Shown: positions 16,154 to 24,488 of the stretch, piece by piece
How the letters are laid out: every line of letters begins with the position of its first letter
Numbering within the stretch: the first letter of the stretch is position 1
NCBI GenBank assembly: GCA_003538975.1
Contig: DPQQ01000005.1
Location: forward strand, 69,130 to 132,910
Reading direction: 5' to 3'
DNA: 63,781 nt
From: Clostridiales bacterium
GTDB lineage: Bacteria; Bacillota; Clostridia; Christensenellales; Borkfalkiaceae
Program-made: the position numbers and the translations under genes
The notes under the pieces: generated by a model
What the model saw: the letters and a program-made list of their open reading frames with translations, nothing else
Databases searched by the model: none
Told to the model about the DNA's origin: nothing

Positions 16154-18085
16154 TTAAGAACGCAGTATAAGTTCCGCAGTCGTCTCTACGGGTAATTCTT
16201 CCGCTAGTTCTTCTTCACCGTTAAAGTAAAGTTTTTTAAGCGAGACAGTTTTGGATTTTTCTTCCGTTTCGCCTACTACCGCAACGAAAGGAACGGGATC
16301 GCCGTAAGCGTTTTTGAGCTTTTTTGAGAGTTTTGACGAAGAATTGTCGATCGCGGCTCTGACGCCAAGACTTAAAAACTTATTCTTCACCGTTTCCGCA
16401 TAGTCCGAAACTTTATCCGAAACGCTTAAAACTTTAACCTGAACGGGCGCGAACCTTACGGGCAGAACGCCTTCGTTTTTTTCGATAAGCATCGCGAGAA
16501 CTCTTTCGTAACAACCAGCCGCGCTCATATATATAACAGACGGAGTCTTTTTTTCGCCGTCCGAATCCGCAAAACCGAGCTTCAACTTTTTAGCCGAGCC
16601 GAAATCATATCTCAAAAACGACAGAAACACCTTTTTGCCGAAAACGTCTTTTACGAAAAAGTCTATTCCCGGTCCGAAAGGCGAAGTCGATTCGATATCG
16701 TCCGTAAAGTTTATTCCCCTTTCGGTCAGAACTTTTTTATATAAAGCGGTAGCCGCGTTCCATTCCTTCGAAGTTCCGTAATATCTCTGCCGTCTGCCTT
16801 CGCCGAGACTCGAAACGGTAACGCATGCGTCGTCTAAACGCAGCTCTCTTAAAACCGTTCTTATAAAGTCCAGCGACTCGCCCACTACACTTTCGGCGTC
16901 GGAATTTTTAAATATTATATATTCTTCGCTCGCGGTAAGCTGCCTTAAAACGGTAAGCCCGTGAGCCTTTCCGCACGGAACGTTTTTGAATACCGTCGCC
17001 GTTTCGGAAATCCTGAACGGGAGTTCGCGGTAGCTTCTCTGCCTTTCGGTAAAAGCCGAAAAAACAAACGGCGAGGCGTTGCTTTTAAGCGCGTAAGCGT
17101 CTTTAGCCCTTCTGTCGTCGCCGACGGTAAAGCGGTCGCTTATTTTTCCGCTCGATTTAAGATATTCCGCCTTTGCCATGACGGGGGTAAGAACGGGAAC
17201 GAACCCGCGCTTAAATTCTTCGTCTTCGACAAAGCGTTTGATCTCTCTTATTGCTATTGCGCCCTTCGGTAGTATCACGGGGAGTCCCCTTCCCGCTCCA
17301 GGAATGTCGGTAAAATAGCCGAGACGTCTTCCCGAAACGTTATGCTGAATCGTTTTAGCCGTTTCGAGCCTTTTCAAAAAGCTTTCTAGTTCGGACTTTT
17401 TTTCGAACGCCACGCCCGAAATTCTCGTAAGCATTTTATTCGTCGATTTTCCGTTCCAGTACGCGCCGGATATTCCCGTCAGCTTAAAGGCTTTTATTCT
17501 GCCCGTGGACGGAAGATGAGCGTTTAAACAGGCGTCTATAAAATCGCCCTGCTTGTAAAACGAAACGTACTCTTTCCCGCAATCCTCTATTTTCTGCGTA
17601 ACGTACGGTTCCGAAAAGTTACGCATCAGGGTAACTGCTTCTTCCGCGGAGAGCATAAATCTCTCGATAGGAAGATCCGCTCGTATAACCGCAAGCATTT
17701 CGTTCTCTATTTTTACAAGATCGTCTTCGTTTATCGGCGTGTTGAAATCGAAATCGTAATAAAATCCGTTTTCGGTATCGTCGCCGCCGGCGCACTTGCT
17801 CGTCGGAAAAATAGTTTTCACCGCGTGCGCTAAAATATGCGAAAGCGTATGGCGGTAAACCTTCATGCCGGCTTCGTCTTTCAATGTTACGGGCAAAAGT
17901 TCGCAATCATCGTCTATTTTAAATGAAAGCGGCAAAATTTCGCCGCCGATGTTTACGGCGACGGCGGTTTTATCGTATCTGCCTTCGGTTCCGTCCGGAT
18001 ACAGATACGCTTTATGAAGAACTTCGGCTGCGGTAAGACCGCTCGTCAATTCTTTTTTTACCCCTCTTTCAAGCGTTACGATCAT
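16154..18085 (-). CDS. Threonyl-tRNA synthetase paralogue with degenerate catalytic site
   Basis: 643 residues with the full ThrRS order: TGS domain (1-65), editing domain (about 70-230), class II core (about 250-530), anticodon-binding domain (about 540-640). The editing site looks intact: HTLSHILAHAVK gives the HxxxH pair (79, 83) and DACLNAHLPSTG the Cys-x3-His pair (186, 190). The aminoacylation core does not: the usual KPMNCPGH with its zinc Cys reads KSNASPFV (334-341), motif 2 HRNE or YRYE reads FKNV (366-369), and the last zinc ligand His before motif 3 is a Tyr (VIYMSAAGCYER). Only the middle zinc His (375) remains. It should not charge tRNA normally; it may be an editing factor or have a new role. 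It follows ytxC, the ytxC-thrS order known in Bacillus. Confidence 0.82.
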   Translation of the reverse strand: MIVTLERGVKKELTSGLTAAEVLHKAYLYPDGTEGRYDKTAVAVNIGGEILPLSFKIDDDCELLPVTLKDEAGMKVYRHTLSHILAHAVKTIFPTSKCAGGDDTENGFYYDFDFNTPINEDDLVKIENEMLAVIRADLPIERFMLSAEEAVTLMRNFSEPYVTQKIEDCGKEYVSFYKQGDFIDACLNAHLPSTGRIKAFKLTGISGAYWNGKSTNKMLTRISGVAFEKKSELESFLKRLETAKTIQHNVSGRRLGYFTDIPGAGRGLPVILPKGAIAIREIKRFVEDEEFKRGFVPVLTPVMAKAEYLKSSGKISDRFTVGDDRRAKDAYALKSNASPFVFSAFTERQRSYRELPFRISETATVFKNVPCGKAHGLTVLRQLTASEEYIIFKNSDAESVVGESLDFIRTVLRELRLDDACVTVSSLGEGRRQRYYGTSKEWNAATALYKKVLTERGINFTDDIESTSPFGPGIDFFVKDVFGKKVFLSFLRYDFGSAKKLKLGFADSDGEKKTPSVIYMSAAGCYERVLAMLIEKNEGVLPVRFAPVQVKVLSVSDKVSDYAETVKNKFLSLGVRAAIDNSSSKLSKKLKNAYGDPVPFVAVVGETEEKSKTVSLKKLYFNGEEELAEELPVETTAELILRS

Positions 18086-18261
18086 TTAACTTTTCCCTTT
18101 CCGCATTTAAGCGGCTTATAAATACTACTTATTTATAAGAAAAAAGTCAAGAGAAATTTTTTTTATTTTACCTCTACCCAAGATATAGTGGTCAAAATTT
18201 TTTTGATGCGTATCGGATATTTTTTAAGCGTCTCGCGGTTTTTATCCGCTTACTTGAATTT

Positions 18262-18963
18262 TCAAGCGAATCTTACGCATTTGCCGTAATATTCTTTTAT
18301 TCCCGATAGTTCGGCGTCGCCGCAGAACGAATTCCTTTTAACTATGATTTCGGCTGGATTCGATAAAATAATCTCTTTTATAATGTCGCCTTCCGCCGAT
18401 AAAAGCGTAGCTAAGTCGAGTTTTTTGAAATGTTCGTCGTAAAGCGAATTTTTGTCGAGATAGACTTTTTTATCCGACTCCGCCTGCATGTAAGAAAAAA
18501 ATTCGGTAAGGTCTTCCTTTTCGAAAGTTTTCGGAAGCATGGCGGAGACTTCTTCCCACTTCTTTCTGAGATTTTTTATCCTGAAATTATAAAAGCCGTC
18601 TATCGCAACGTCCGTAAAACCTTCGAGCTTTTTTAATACGTACTCTTTGTCGTCCGGGTAATCCGCGGCGATTACTCCGGTTAAAAACAATTCGTTTTCC
18701 GAGAGCTTCAGTCCGGCGCATTTTACCCGTTTCGATAAAAACGAATACTTATAACCTATCGTTATGACGTCTGCTATTTTAGATAATATTTCGCCGATGA
18801 CGAGAGACGTATACATAGGTTTTTCGTTCACGGTAAGATAACACCTTTCGCTGTCCGACGACACGATTTCGGCGATACAGGTCATACTGAACGCTTCCGA
18901 AAGCGTGCTTTTTATATATTCTAAAAATTTTAAGTTTGAAAGTTTTTCGGATATTCTGATCAT
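18262..18963 (-). CDS. ytxC: YtxC-like sporulation protein
   Basis: 233 residues, no signal peptide or membrane segment. It resembles the YtxC family of spore formers: a poorly conserved N half, then a central IDGFYNFRIKNLRKKWEEVSAML, which fits the family's FxxFRLxxY region, and a C-terminal part ending in IIVKRNSFCGDAELSGIKEYYGKCVRF. Family function is unknown. Context supports the call: in Bacillus subtilis ytxC precedes thrS, and here it precedes the ThrRS-like gene. No good ribosome site is visible before the ATG, and the upstream Ca2+-ATPase ends 34 nt before it, so it may be translated by read-through from that gene. Confidence 0.6.
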   Translation of the reverse strand: MIRISEKLSNLKFLEYIKSTLSEAFSMTCIAEIVSSDSERCYLTVNEKPMYTSLVIGEILSKIADVITIGYKYSFLSKRVKCAGLKLSENELFLTGVIAADYPDDKEYVLKKLEGFTDVAIDGFYNFRIKNLRKKWEEVSAMLPKTFEKEDLTEFFSYMQAESDKKVYLDKNSLYDEHFKKLDLATLLSAEGDIIKEIILSNPAEIIVKRNSFCGDAELSGIKEYYGKCVRFA

Positions 18964-18997
18964 TTTAAGATATTTTGCCTATTAAAATAATAATTAT

Positions 18998-21658
18998 TTA
19001 TTTTGCCGCCGTAATTTTGCGAAAAGCCTTTTTCGGTTTTCCGATGCGTCTTATCGGAACGAGCTTCGATACTTCGGATATAATGATTATCGAAAATCCC
19101 GTCGCTACCGTTTTTACCCAGCTTATAAATGACATCGGGCATATTCCGAAGCCCGACGGAATAAACGTAACCGCAAAAACAAGTACCAGAAAGGTTATAA
19201 AAAACGTTACCGGCATGAGATAATTTCCGTGGGTTTTGAAAACGCTCGTTCTTCCGAGTTCCTTGGCGTTGAATGCGTTGAACAGCTGAAACGCTGTGAA
19301 CAGCACGAAAACGCAAGCGGTTATTTCCTTTTCGGGAACTCTGAGAAAATTGAACCTGTACTCGAAAAGGGTTACCGCCGCCATATACACGCCGTGAAGA
19401 ATTATTCTTATCCACATGCTTTTGTCTATGAGTTTTGCGTTTCGCTTTACGGGCGGTTTTTCCATTATGTCTTTGTCCGGTTTATATAGTCCGAGCGTTA
19501 TCGCGGGCGGTCCGTCCATAATTACGTTTATAAATAACAGCTCCAGCGCGCTGAACGGCATATTCAGTCCGAACAAACACGAAGCCGCGACGAATATAAG
19601 AGCCGAAACGTTTACCGAAAGCTGAAACATTATAAACCGCTTGATGTTTTTATGTACCGTCCTGCCGAATTCTATCGCTTTTATGACGCCTTCGAAACTA
19701 TCGTTTAAAAGCACGGCTTCGGCGGCTTCTTTGGTTATTTCGGATCCCGAAACACCCATCGCGATGCCGACGTCCGCATGCCGTATTGCCGGCGCGTCGT
19801 TTATACCGTCGCCGGTTACAGCCACTACTTCGCCGAGCTCTTTTAACGCCTTTACCACCCGAAGTTTCACAGAAGGAGTACTTCTCGCGATGACTTTTAT
19901 ATCTTTTATCGCTTCTTTAAGCTCCTTGTCCGAGAGCCTTTCTATATCCGCGCCGGTCACCGCCTGACTTTCCGAAGTTATTATTTTCAGCTGCTTCGCG
20001 ACCGCTTTCGCCGTGACGATATTGTCGCCCGTGAGCATTTTTACGTCCACGCCGCTTTTTTCAGCCGTTTCCACTGCGGAAAATACTTCCTTACGTATCT
20101 TATCCGCAATAACCGCAAACCCGTCGAAAACGTACTTTAACTCTTCTTTATTTTTGTACGCATTCTCTTCTGTTTCGGTAATATCGAGATGGGCGAAGGC
20201 AAGAATACGGTAAGAGACCTTTTCGTACTCTTCCATATTTTTCTTTACGGATTTAAACTCGTAATCTGTCAGATCGCAATGGGTAAGAATAACTTCCGGC
20301 GCGCCTTTAAGGTATCTTCTTTCGCCGCCGTCCGTTCTTACCGCGGTCATCATATACTTCGTTTTCGACGAGAACGGTATCGTCGAAACCTTACCGTATT
20401 TGTTTCTTAAAACTTTATAATCTTTTTTTGTAACGTCGCGATAATGAGTTAAAAGAGCGGCTTCGGTACCGATTTCGGAGCCGACGCCCAGAATAAGATC
20501 GGCAGTCGAATTTATACAAAAATTTTCGTACAATATATCGCTTTTTACCTCTTCGGCGTTTTTGCAAAACGTCGTTGTACAGATTTTTACGACCTTCATC
20601 TTATTCTCGGTTAGAGTTCCCGTCTTATCCGAGCATATCACGCTCACCATGCCTGTTGTTTCTGTTGCAACGAGCTTTTTTATAAGAACCTTTTCGCCCG
20701 AGAGCTTTATCATATTGAGAGCGAGCGAAACCGCGACTATCGTCGGCAAACCTTCCGGCACTGCTGCGACGATTAAAACTATGCACGAAACAAAAATTTC
20801 CTGCACGGCGGAAAAGGTAAATTCTCCCGAAACGGCGAGTTTTATCGCTTCCGCTATAAATATGCACGCCGACACTATCACTCCTATAAGCGAAACCGTT
20901 TTGGAAAGCGAGTTCAGTTTTTCCGAAAGCGGCGTTTTTTCTTCCCGCTCTTTGCCGATTTCTTTCGCTATTTTTCCTATTTCGGCATTCGTTCCGACGG
21001 CGGTAACAACATATTCGCCGCTGCCACCCGAAACGAAAGTTCCGGAAAACACATAATTTTTCGCTTCCGCTATATGTACGTTTTTGTTAAGAACGGCTTC
21101 CGCGTCCTTTTGTACGGGAGAACTTTCTCCCGTAAGCGCCGATTCGTCGAGCGACAGCGAATCGGATTTCAGCAATCTTCCGTCGGCTGTCACCTTATCG
21201 CCGGATGAAATTATAACTATGTCGCCGCAGACAATTTCGGACTGCGGTATTTTTAAAATTTTACCCTTTCTTCTGACCTTGACGAAAACGTTCCGATAAG
21301 ACTTTTTAAGCGCGTCGAAGGCTTTTTGAGAACTGCTTTCCATGATAAGGGTTATCGAAACCGAAAGCCCCACTGCAAAAATTATTCCGAAAAATTCCGA
21401 AAAATCGGCTTCGCCGCATTTAAAATACTTACCGAGATTTATCCCGAGCGTTATCGCCGCGGATACGAGAAGTATAAGCATCATAGGCTCGGACAAAGCG
21501 GACAAAAGCCTTTTTATAAAACTCTTTTTTTTAGGTTTTTCGAGAACGTTTTCGCCAAACCGTTCACGCGACTCCAAAACTTTTTGTTCGTCTATGCCGT
21601 CGGGAAAGGAAGAAAACTTTTTTAATACTTCTTCCCTTTTTTCCGATATAAAATCCAT
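18998..21658 (-). CDS. P-type Ca2+-transporting ATPase (P2 type)
   Basis: 886 residues, integral membrane. In order: N-terminal cation-ATPase domain (1-50), M1-M2 (about 55-110), actuator with LTGESSPV (175-182), M3-M4 with PEGLP (301-305), phosphorylation motif DKTGTLT with Asp344, nucleotide-binding KGAPEVIL, hinge TGDNIVTA and GDGINDAPA, then six C-terminal helices. The PEGLP in M4 and overall order fit calcium pumps of SERCA/PMCA type rather than heavy-metal pumps; Mn2+ is possible. It would export Ca2+ from the cytosol. Start has GGGGGAAAT. First gene of a possible ATPase-ytxC-ThrRS-like transcript. Confidence 0.9.
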   Translation of the reverse strand: MDFISEKREEVLKKFSSFPDGIDEQKVLESRERFGENVLEKPKKKSFIKRLLSALSEPMMLILLVSAAITLGINLGKYFKCGEADFSEFFGIIFAVGLSVSITLIMESSSQKAFDALKKSYRNVFVKVRRKGKILKIPQSEIVCGDIVIISSGDKVTADGRLLKSDSLSLDESALTGESSPVQKDAEAVLNKNVHIAEAKNYVFSGTFVSGGSGEYVVTAVGTNAEIGKIAKEIGKEREEKTPLSEKLNSLSKTVSLIGVIVSACIFIAEAIKLAVSGEFTFSAVQEIFVSCIVLIVAAVPEGLPTIVAVSLALNMIKLSGEKVLIKKLVATETTGMVSVICSDKTGTLTENKMKVVKICTTTFCKNAEEVKSDILYENFCINSTADLILGVGSEIGTEAALLTHYRDVTKKDYKVLRNKYGKVSTIPFSSKTKYMMTAVRTDGGERRYLKGAPEVILTHCDLTDYEFKSVKKNMEEYEKVSYRILAFAHLDITETEENAYKNKEELKYVFDGFAVIADKIRKEVFSAVETAEKSGVDVKMLTGDNIVTAKAVAKQLKIITSESQAVTGADIERLSDKELKEAIKDIKVIARSTPSVKLRVVKALKELGEVVAVTGDGINDAPAIRHADVGIAMGVSGSEITKEAAEAVLLNDSFEGVIKAIEFGRTVHKNIKRFIMFQLSVNVSALIFVAASCLFGLNMPFSALELLFINVIMDGPPAITLGLYKPDKDIMEKPPVKRNAKLIDKSMWIRIILHGVYMAAVTLFEYRFNFLRVPEKEITACVFVLFTAFQLFNAFNAKELGRTSVFKTHGNYLMPVTFFITFLVLVFAVTFIPSGFGICPMSFISWVKTVATGFSIIIISEVSKLVPIRRIGKPKKAFRKITAAK

Positions 21659-21776
21659 ATTTCCCCCAGAAGTTTTTTATCCGCCGCCTTCTGTCCGAGC
21701 ATTATATAAAAATGCAAAAATGCGGACGAGGGACGGAATATATTTAAAATTATGTCGTTTCTTTCTGCATTATGTA

Positions 21777-21805
21777 TTGCAAAATACAATAAAGTGTGCT
21801 AAAAT
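21777..21805 (+). promoter_or_regulatory. Extended -10 promoter of the phosphoribosyltransferase gene
   Basis: TTGCAA, 17 nt, TAAAAT preceded by TGC. About 22 nt downstream, in the leader, lies ACAACATATG, half of the palindrome seen at 3691 and 34830. Confidence 0.7.
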
Positions 21806-21864
21806 ATTATGGTGTTTCGATACGGAACAACATATGACAATAAACGACAAACGGAGGATTTACC

Positions 21865-22407
21865 ATGTCGGATAAAGTTTTCAAAGTCAACATCAAAGGT
21901 ATGGAAGCGGAACTTCCCGTTCTGCCCCTTCCAAGCGGAATCAACATCGCATTTTTCAACCTTCACGGCAATCAGGTTCTCACCGAACATTGCGGTAAGG
22001 AACTCGCTAAACTTATGGCAGGCTGCGACGTTTTGATCACTGCGGAATCAAAAGGTCTTCAGCTCACTCACGTTACAGCGAGAGAACTCGGCATGCCTTT
22101 CTACGCCGTTGCGAGAAAGTCCAAAAAATTATATATGCAGGACGGCATCGACGTCGCTTACGGCTCTTCGATAACGACCGGTAAAGAACAGAGACTTTAT
22201 TTAAGCAAACACGATATGGAACTTATAAAGGGCAAAAAAGTCGGCATAGTCGACGACGTAGTTTCTACGGGAGCTTCGCTTCTCGGACTTGAAGATCTCG
22301 TTATAAAAGCCGGCGGCGAAATCTATAAAAAAGGCTTCGTTCTTGCGGAAGGCGACGCGGCTAACAGACCGGACGTAGTTTACCTTGCGACCATTCCCCT
22401 TTTATAA
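21865..22407 (+). CDS. Purine phosphoribosyltransferase family protein
   Basis: 180 residues, cytosolic, one type I PRTase fold. The PRPP-binding loop is IVDDVVSTGAS (about 129-139), and LITAESKGLQLTHVTARELG (about 57-76) matches the region that in adenine and xanthine phosphoribosyltransferases contacts substrate. It would join a purine base to PRPP in salvage. Adenine or xanthine is likeliest, but the base cannot be told from the motifs. CGGAGG lies before the ATG. It has its own promoter (21777) and a strong terminator (22446), so it is monocistronic. Confidence 0.8.
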   Translation: MSDKVFKVNIKGMEAELPVLPLPSGINIAFFNLHGNQVLTEHCGKELAKLMAGCDVLITAESKGLQLTHVTARELGMPFYAVARKSKKLYMQDGIDVAYGSSITTGKEQRLYLSKHDMELIKGKKVGIVDDVVSTGASLLGLEDLVIKAGGEIYKKGFVLAEGDAANRPDVVYLATIPLL

Positions 22408-22445
22408 TTCTCGTTTTACGATAATAACATATTTAATTTAAAACC

Positions 22446-22474
22446 AAAAAAGACCTTTTATAAAGGTCTTTTTT
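22446..22474. terminator. Strong intrinsic terminator
   Basis: AAAAAAGACCTTTTATAAAG pairs with its continuation GGTCTTTTTT: an almost perfect hairpin with U tails on both strands, between the convergent PRTase and HAD genes. Confidence 0.88.
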
Positions 22475-22514
22475 CTTGTTCTTTTTTAAGTTATCGCTCT
22501 TTCCGGAATTTTCA

Positions 22515-23213
22515 TCATAATCCTGAATCGGCTTTGATTTTCGCCGCCATTTCTTCCGGCGTATCCGCAAAGTCGTAACCGCCGTTTTCTTTTATAAAGT
22601 TTTTGCTTCTGAAACCCCACGTAACCGAAACGCACTTTACCCCGGCATTATCCGCCGTTTTTACGTCCACGTCCGAATCGCCTATGTATACGGTATGTTC
22701 TTTTTCGGCTCCGCAAAGTTTTATCATATCGTTAAGCGAAGTCGGATCGGGTTTACGCGGCGTTCCTTCCTTCTCGCCGGAAACAAAATCGAAAATATCT
22801 CCGTAATAAATTTCGGCAAGGTCTTTCACTGCCGCGTCGTATTTATTCGATAAAACGCCTAATGTAAAACCGCTGTTTTTAAGCGATAAAAGAGCTTCCT
22901 TAACGCCCTTATAAGCATAAGTTTTTACCGCATAATGAGAGGAATAATATTCTTTGAAGTCCTTAAAGCATTCGTCAAACAGTTCTTTTTTATCGCCGAT
23001 AGCTCTTAAAACGAGATTTTTCACCCCGTTGCCGACCATTTTTAAAACTTCTTCGGTAGAATACGTTTCAAGCCCGTTTCTTTTAAGACCGTAGTTCACT
23101 GCGTCGGCAAGATCTTCGGCCGTATTCAGAATGGTTCCGTCGAGATCGAATACCGCAAAATATTTCACGGTTTTGTTTTTTATTTCGTTTCTTTCGTTAT
23201 TTTCTCTTGTCAT
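22515..23213 (-). CDS. HAD-family phosphatase, phosphoglycolate-phosphatase-like
   Basis: 232 residues. HAD motif I is FDLDGTIL (about 22-29), motif II the Ser in GVLSNK, motif III the Lys in RKPDP and motif IV YIGDSDVDVKTADNAG; a helical cap follows motif I. This order matches Gph/PpaX-type phosphatases that remove phosphate from phosphoglycolate or similar small metabolites. The first 16 residues are polar and unusual, and the ATG has no clear ribosome site, so the true start may be the GTG just before KYFAVFDLDG. Monocistronic on the minus strand. Confidence 0.85.
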   Translation of the reverse strand: MTRENNERNEIKNKTVKYFAVFDLDGTILNTAEDLADAVNYGLKRNGLETYSTEEVLKMVGNGVKNLVLRAIGDKKELFDECFKDFKEYYSSHYAVKTYAYKGVKEALLSLKNSGFTLGVLSNKYDAAVKDLAEIYYGDIFDFVSGEKEGTPRKPDPTSLNDMIKLCGAEKEHTVYIGDSDVDVKTADNAGVKCVSVTWGFRSKNFIKENGGYDFADTPEEMAAKIKADSGL

Positions 23214-23396
23214 AACATAATTTTACGATTTTACGGCAAAAAAGTAAAGCTCTTTTACTACTGCACGCTATTTAGGCATAAAAAAGTTTTTACAACAAAA
23301 TCCGATATAAAACGGCGTTCTTTTTCATAAGTTTTAATAAACCGCAACGCGAAAATTTCGGATTGCAAAATTTTTAACTACTTATAAGGAGCAAAA

Positions 23397-24101
23397 ATGT
23401 TAGAAAAACTTTTATACTTTTTAAGCAAGATAATATTTTTTACCGGATCGGTACTAACCGGCAGTTCTTTTAAAAAGCCTCTCTCGGAAGAAGAAGAAAA
23501 AGAGCTTATACTAAAAGCCAAAGCCGGCGACAAAGCCGCCAAGGAAAAGCTATTGGAGCACAACATGCGCCTTGTCGCCCACGTCGTAAAAAAGTATAAG
23601 GGAGCGGCGGAAACGGACGATCTTTTATCCGTCGGAAGTCTCGGTCTCGCAAAAGCCATAAACACCTATTCCCCCGATAAAAACGTACGGCTCGCGACCT
23701 TCGCCGGTCGCTGTATCGAGAACGAAATTCTGATGCTGATACGTTCCGATAAAAAGCACCGCGGAACAATCTCTTTAGATTCCGAAGTCGGTACCGACAA
23801 AGACGGGAACACGCTGAAAATCATCGACGTTTTAACCGAAGACGAAGACTCGGTATTCAAAAACGCCGACAATATGATGCTGAGAAACGCCATCTTAGGA
23901 AAAATGCGGAAAGTCCTTAACAAGCGGGAATTCACCGTAATCTGTTTAAGATACGGACTGTATAACGGCAGGTGTTTTGTACAGAGAGAAGTCGCAAAGA
24001 TACTCAAAATTTCGCGCTCGTACGTTTCGAGAATAGAAAAGCGCGCTCTCGAGAAATTAAAAACGATCATCTCTCCCGAAACATTCGGGACGACTATTTA
24101 A
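23397..24101 (+). CDS. sigK: RNA polymerase sigma factor SigK
   Basis: 234 residues. The hydrophobic N-terminus (YFLSKIIFFTGSVLTGSSF) matches the pro-sequence region of sigma-K, followed by PLSEEEEKELILKAKAGD. Region 2 includes HNMRLVAHVVKKY...DDLLSVGSLGLAKAINTY and the -10 recognition stretch; region 4 ends with VQREVAKILKISRSYVSRIEKRAL, a helix-turn-helix for the -35 box. Sigma-K drives late mother-cell transcription in sporulation, and its pro-peptide is normally cut by SpoIVFB. The gene is continuous, with no intervening skin-type element. ATAAGGAGC is its ribosome site. Sigma-E is the closest alternative, but its partner spoIIGA is not adjacent. Confidence 0.88.
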   Translation: MLEKLLYFLSKIIFFTGSVLTGSSFKKPLSEEEEKELILKAKAGDKAAKEKLLEHNMRLVAHVVKKYKGAAETDDLLSVGSLGLAKAINTYSPDKNVRLATFAGRCIENEILMLIRSDKKHRGTISLDSEVGTDKDGNTLKIIDVLTEDEDSVFKNADNMMLRNAILGKMRKVLNKREFTVICLRYGLYNGRCFVQREVAKILKISRSYVSRIEKRALEKLKTIISPETFGTTI

Positions 24102-24157
24102 CGAAAGGAAATTTGTAAAAATAACTCCGTGCGAGATACCTTTTAACCTGTTAACTA

Positions 24158-24186
24158 TTGAAATATAAAATAAAATATGGTAAAAT
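24158..24186 (+). promoter_or_regulatory. Promoter of the TM1266-SDR-thyA-folA operon
   Basis: TTGAAA, exactly 17 nt, TAAAAT preceded by TGG (extended -10). Confidence 0.75.
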
Positions 24187-24188
24187 AT

Positions 24189-24226
24189 AGTTTAAGAGAA
24201 TATCGGATATAACATTCTCTTAAACT
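24189..24226. promoter_or_regulatory. 13-bp perfect inverted repeat at the transcription start
   Basis: AGTTTAAGAGAAT, 12 nt, ATTCTCTTAAACT. It begins 3 nt after the -10 box and spans the predicted start near 24193, so it is either an operator or a 5' stem at the very end of the mRNA. There is no U tract, so it is not a terminator. Confidence 0.7.
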
Positions 24227-24246
24227 TTAACATCGGAGAATATGAA

Positions 24247-24486
24247 ATGAACGTTCTCGCAATACTCGCGATAGTCGTAAAGGATCCCGAAAGCACCGTA
24301 AAAATAAACGAACTTTTGCATGAAAACGCAAAATACATAAACGGCAGAATGGGGATCCCCCAAAAGGAAAGAAATTTAAGCGTGATAAGCGTTATCCTCG
24401 ACGCCCCGCAGGAAGTTCTTAACGCGCTTTCGGGGAAGCTCGGCATGCTTAAAGGCGTTACGAGTAAACTTTTACTCGCGAAATAA
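24247..24486 (+). CDS. TM1266-family (iron-only hydrogenase system regulator type) protein
   Basis: 79 residues, ferredoxin-like small protein. ESTVKINELLHENAKYINGRMGIP and VISVILDAPQEVLNALSGKLGMLKGV match the TM1266 family, found in anaerobes near hydrogenase maturation genes and given the provisional regulator name. Here no hydrogenase gene is near; it leads the SDR-thyA-folA operon. The start has CATCGGAG 7 nt upstream. The function of the family is not established. Confidence 0.85.
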   Translation: MNVLAILAIVVKDPESTVKINELLHENAKYINGRMGIPQKERNLSVISVILDAPQEVLNALSGKLGMLKGVTSKLLLAK

Positions 24487-24488
24487 TT

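Noticed and set aside
18086..18261. T-box leader before the ThrRS-like gene
   Set aside because: No T-box sequence (TGGNACCGCG type) or terminator-antiterminator pair was visible on the minus strand.
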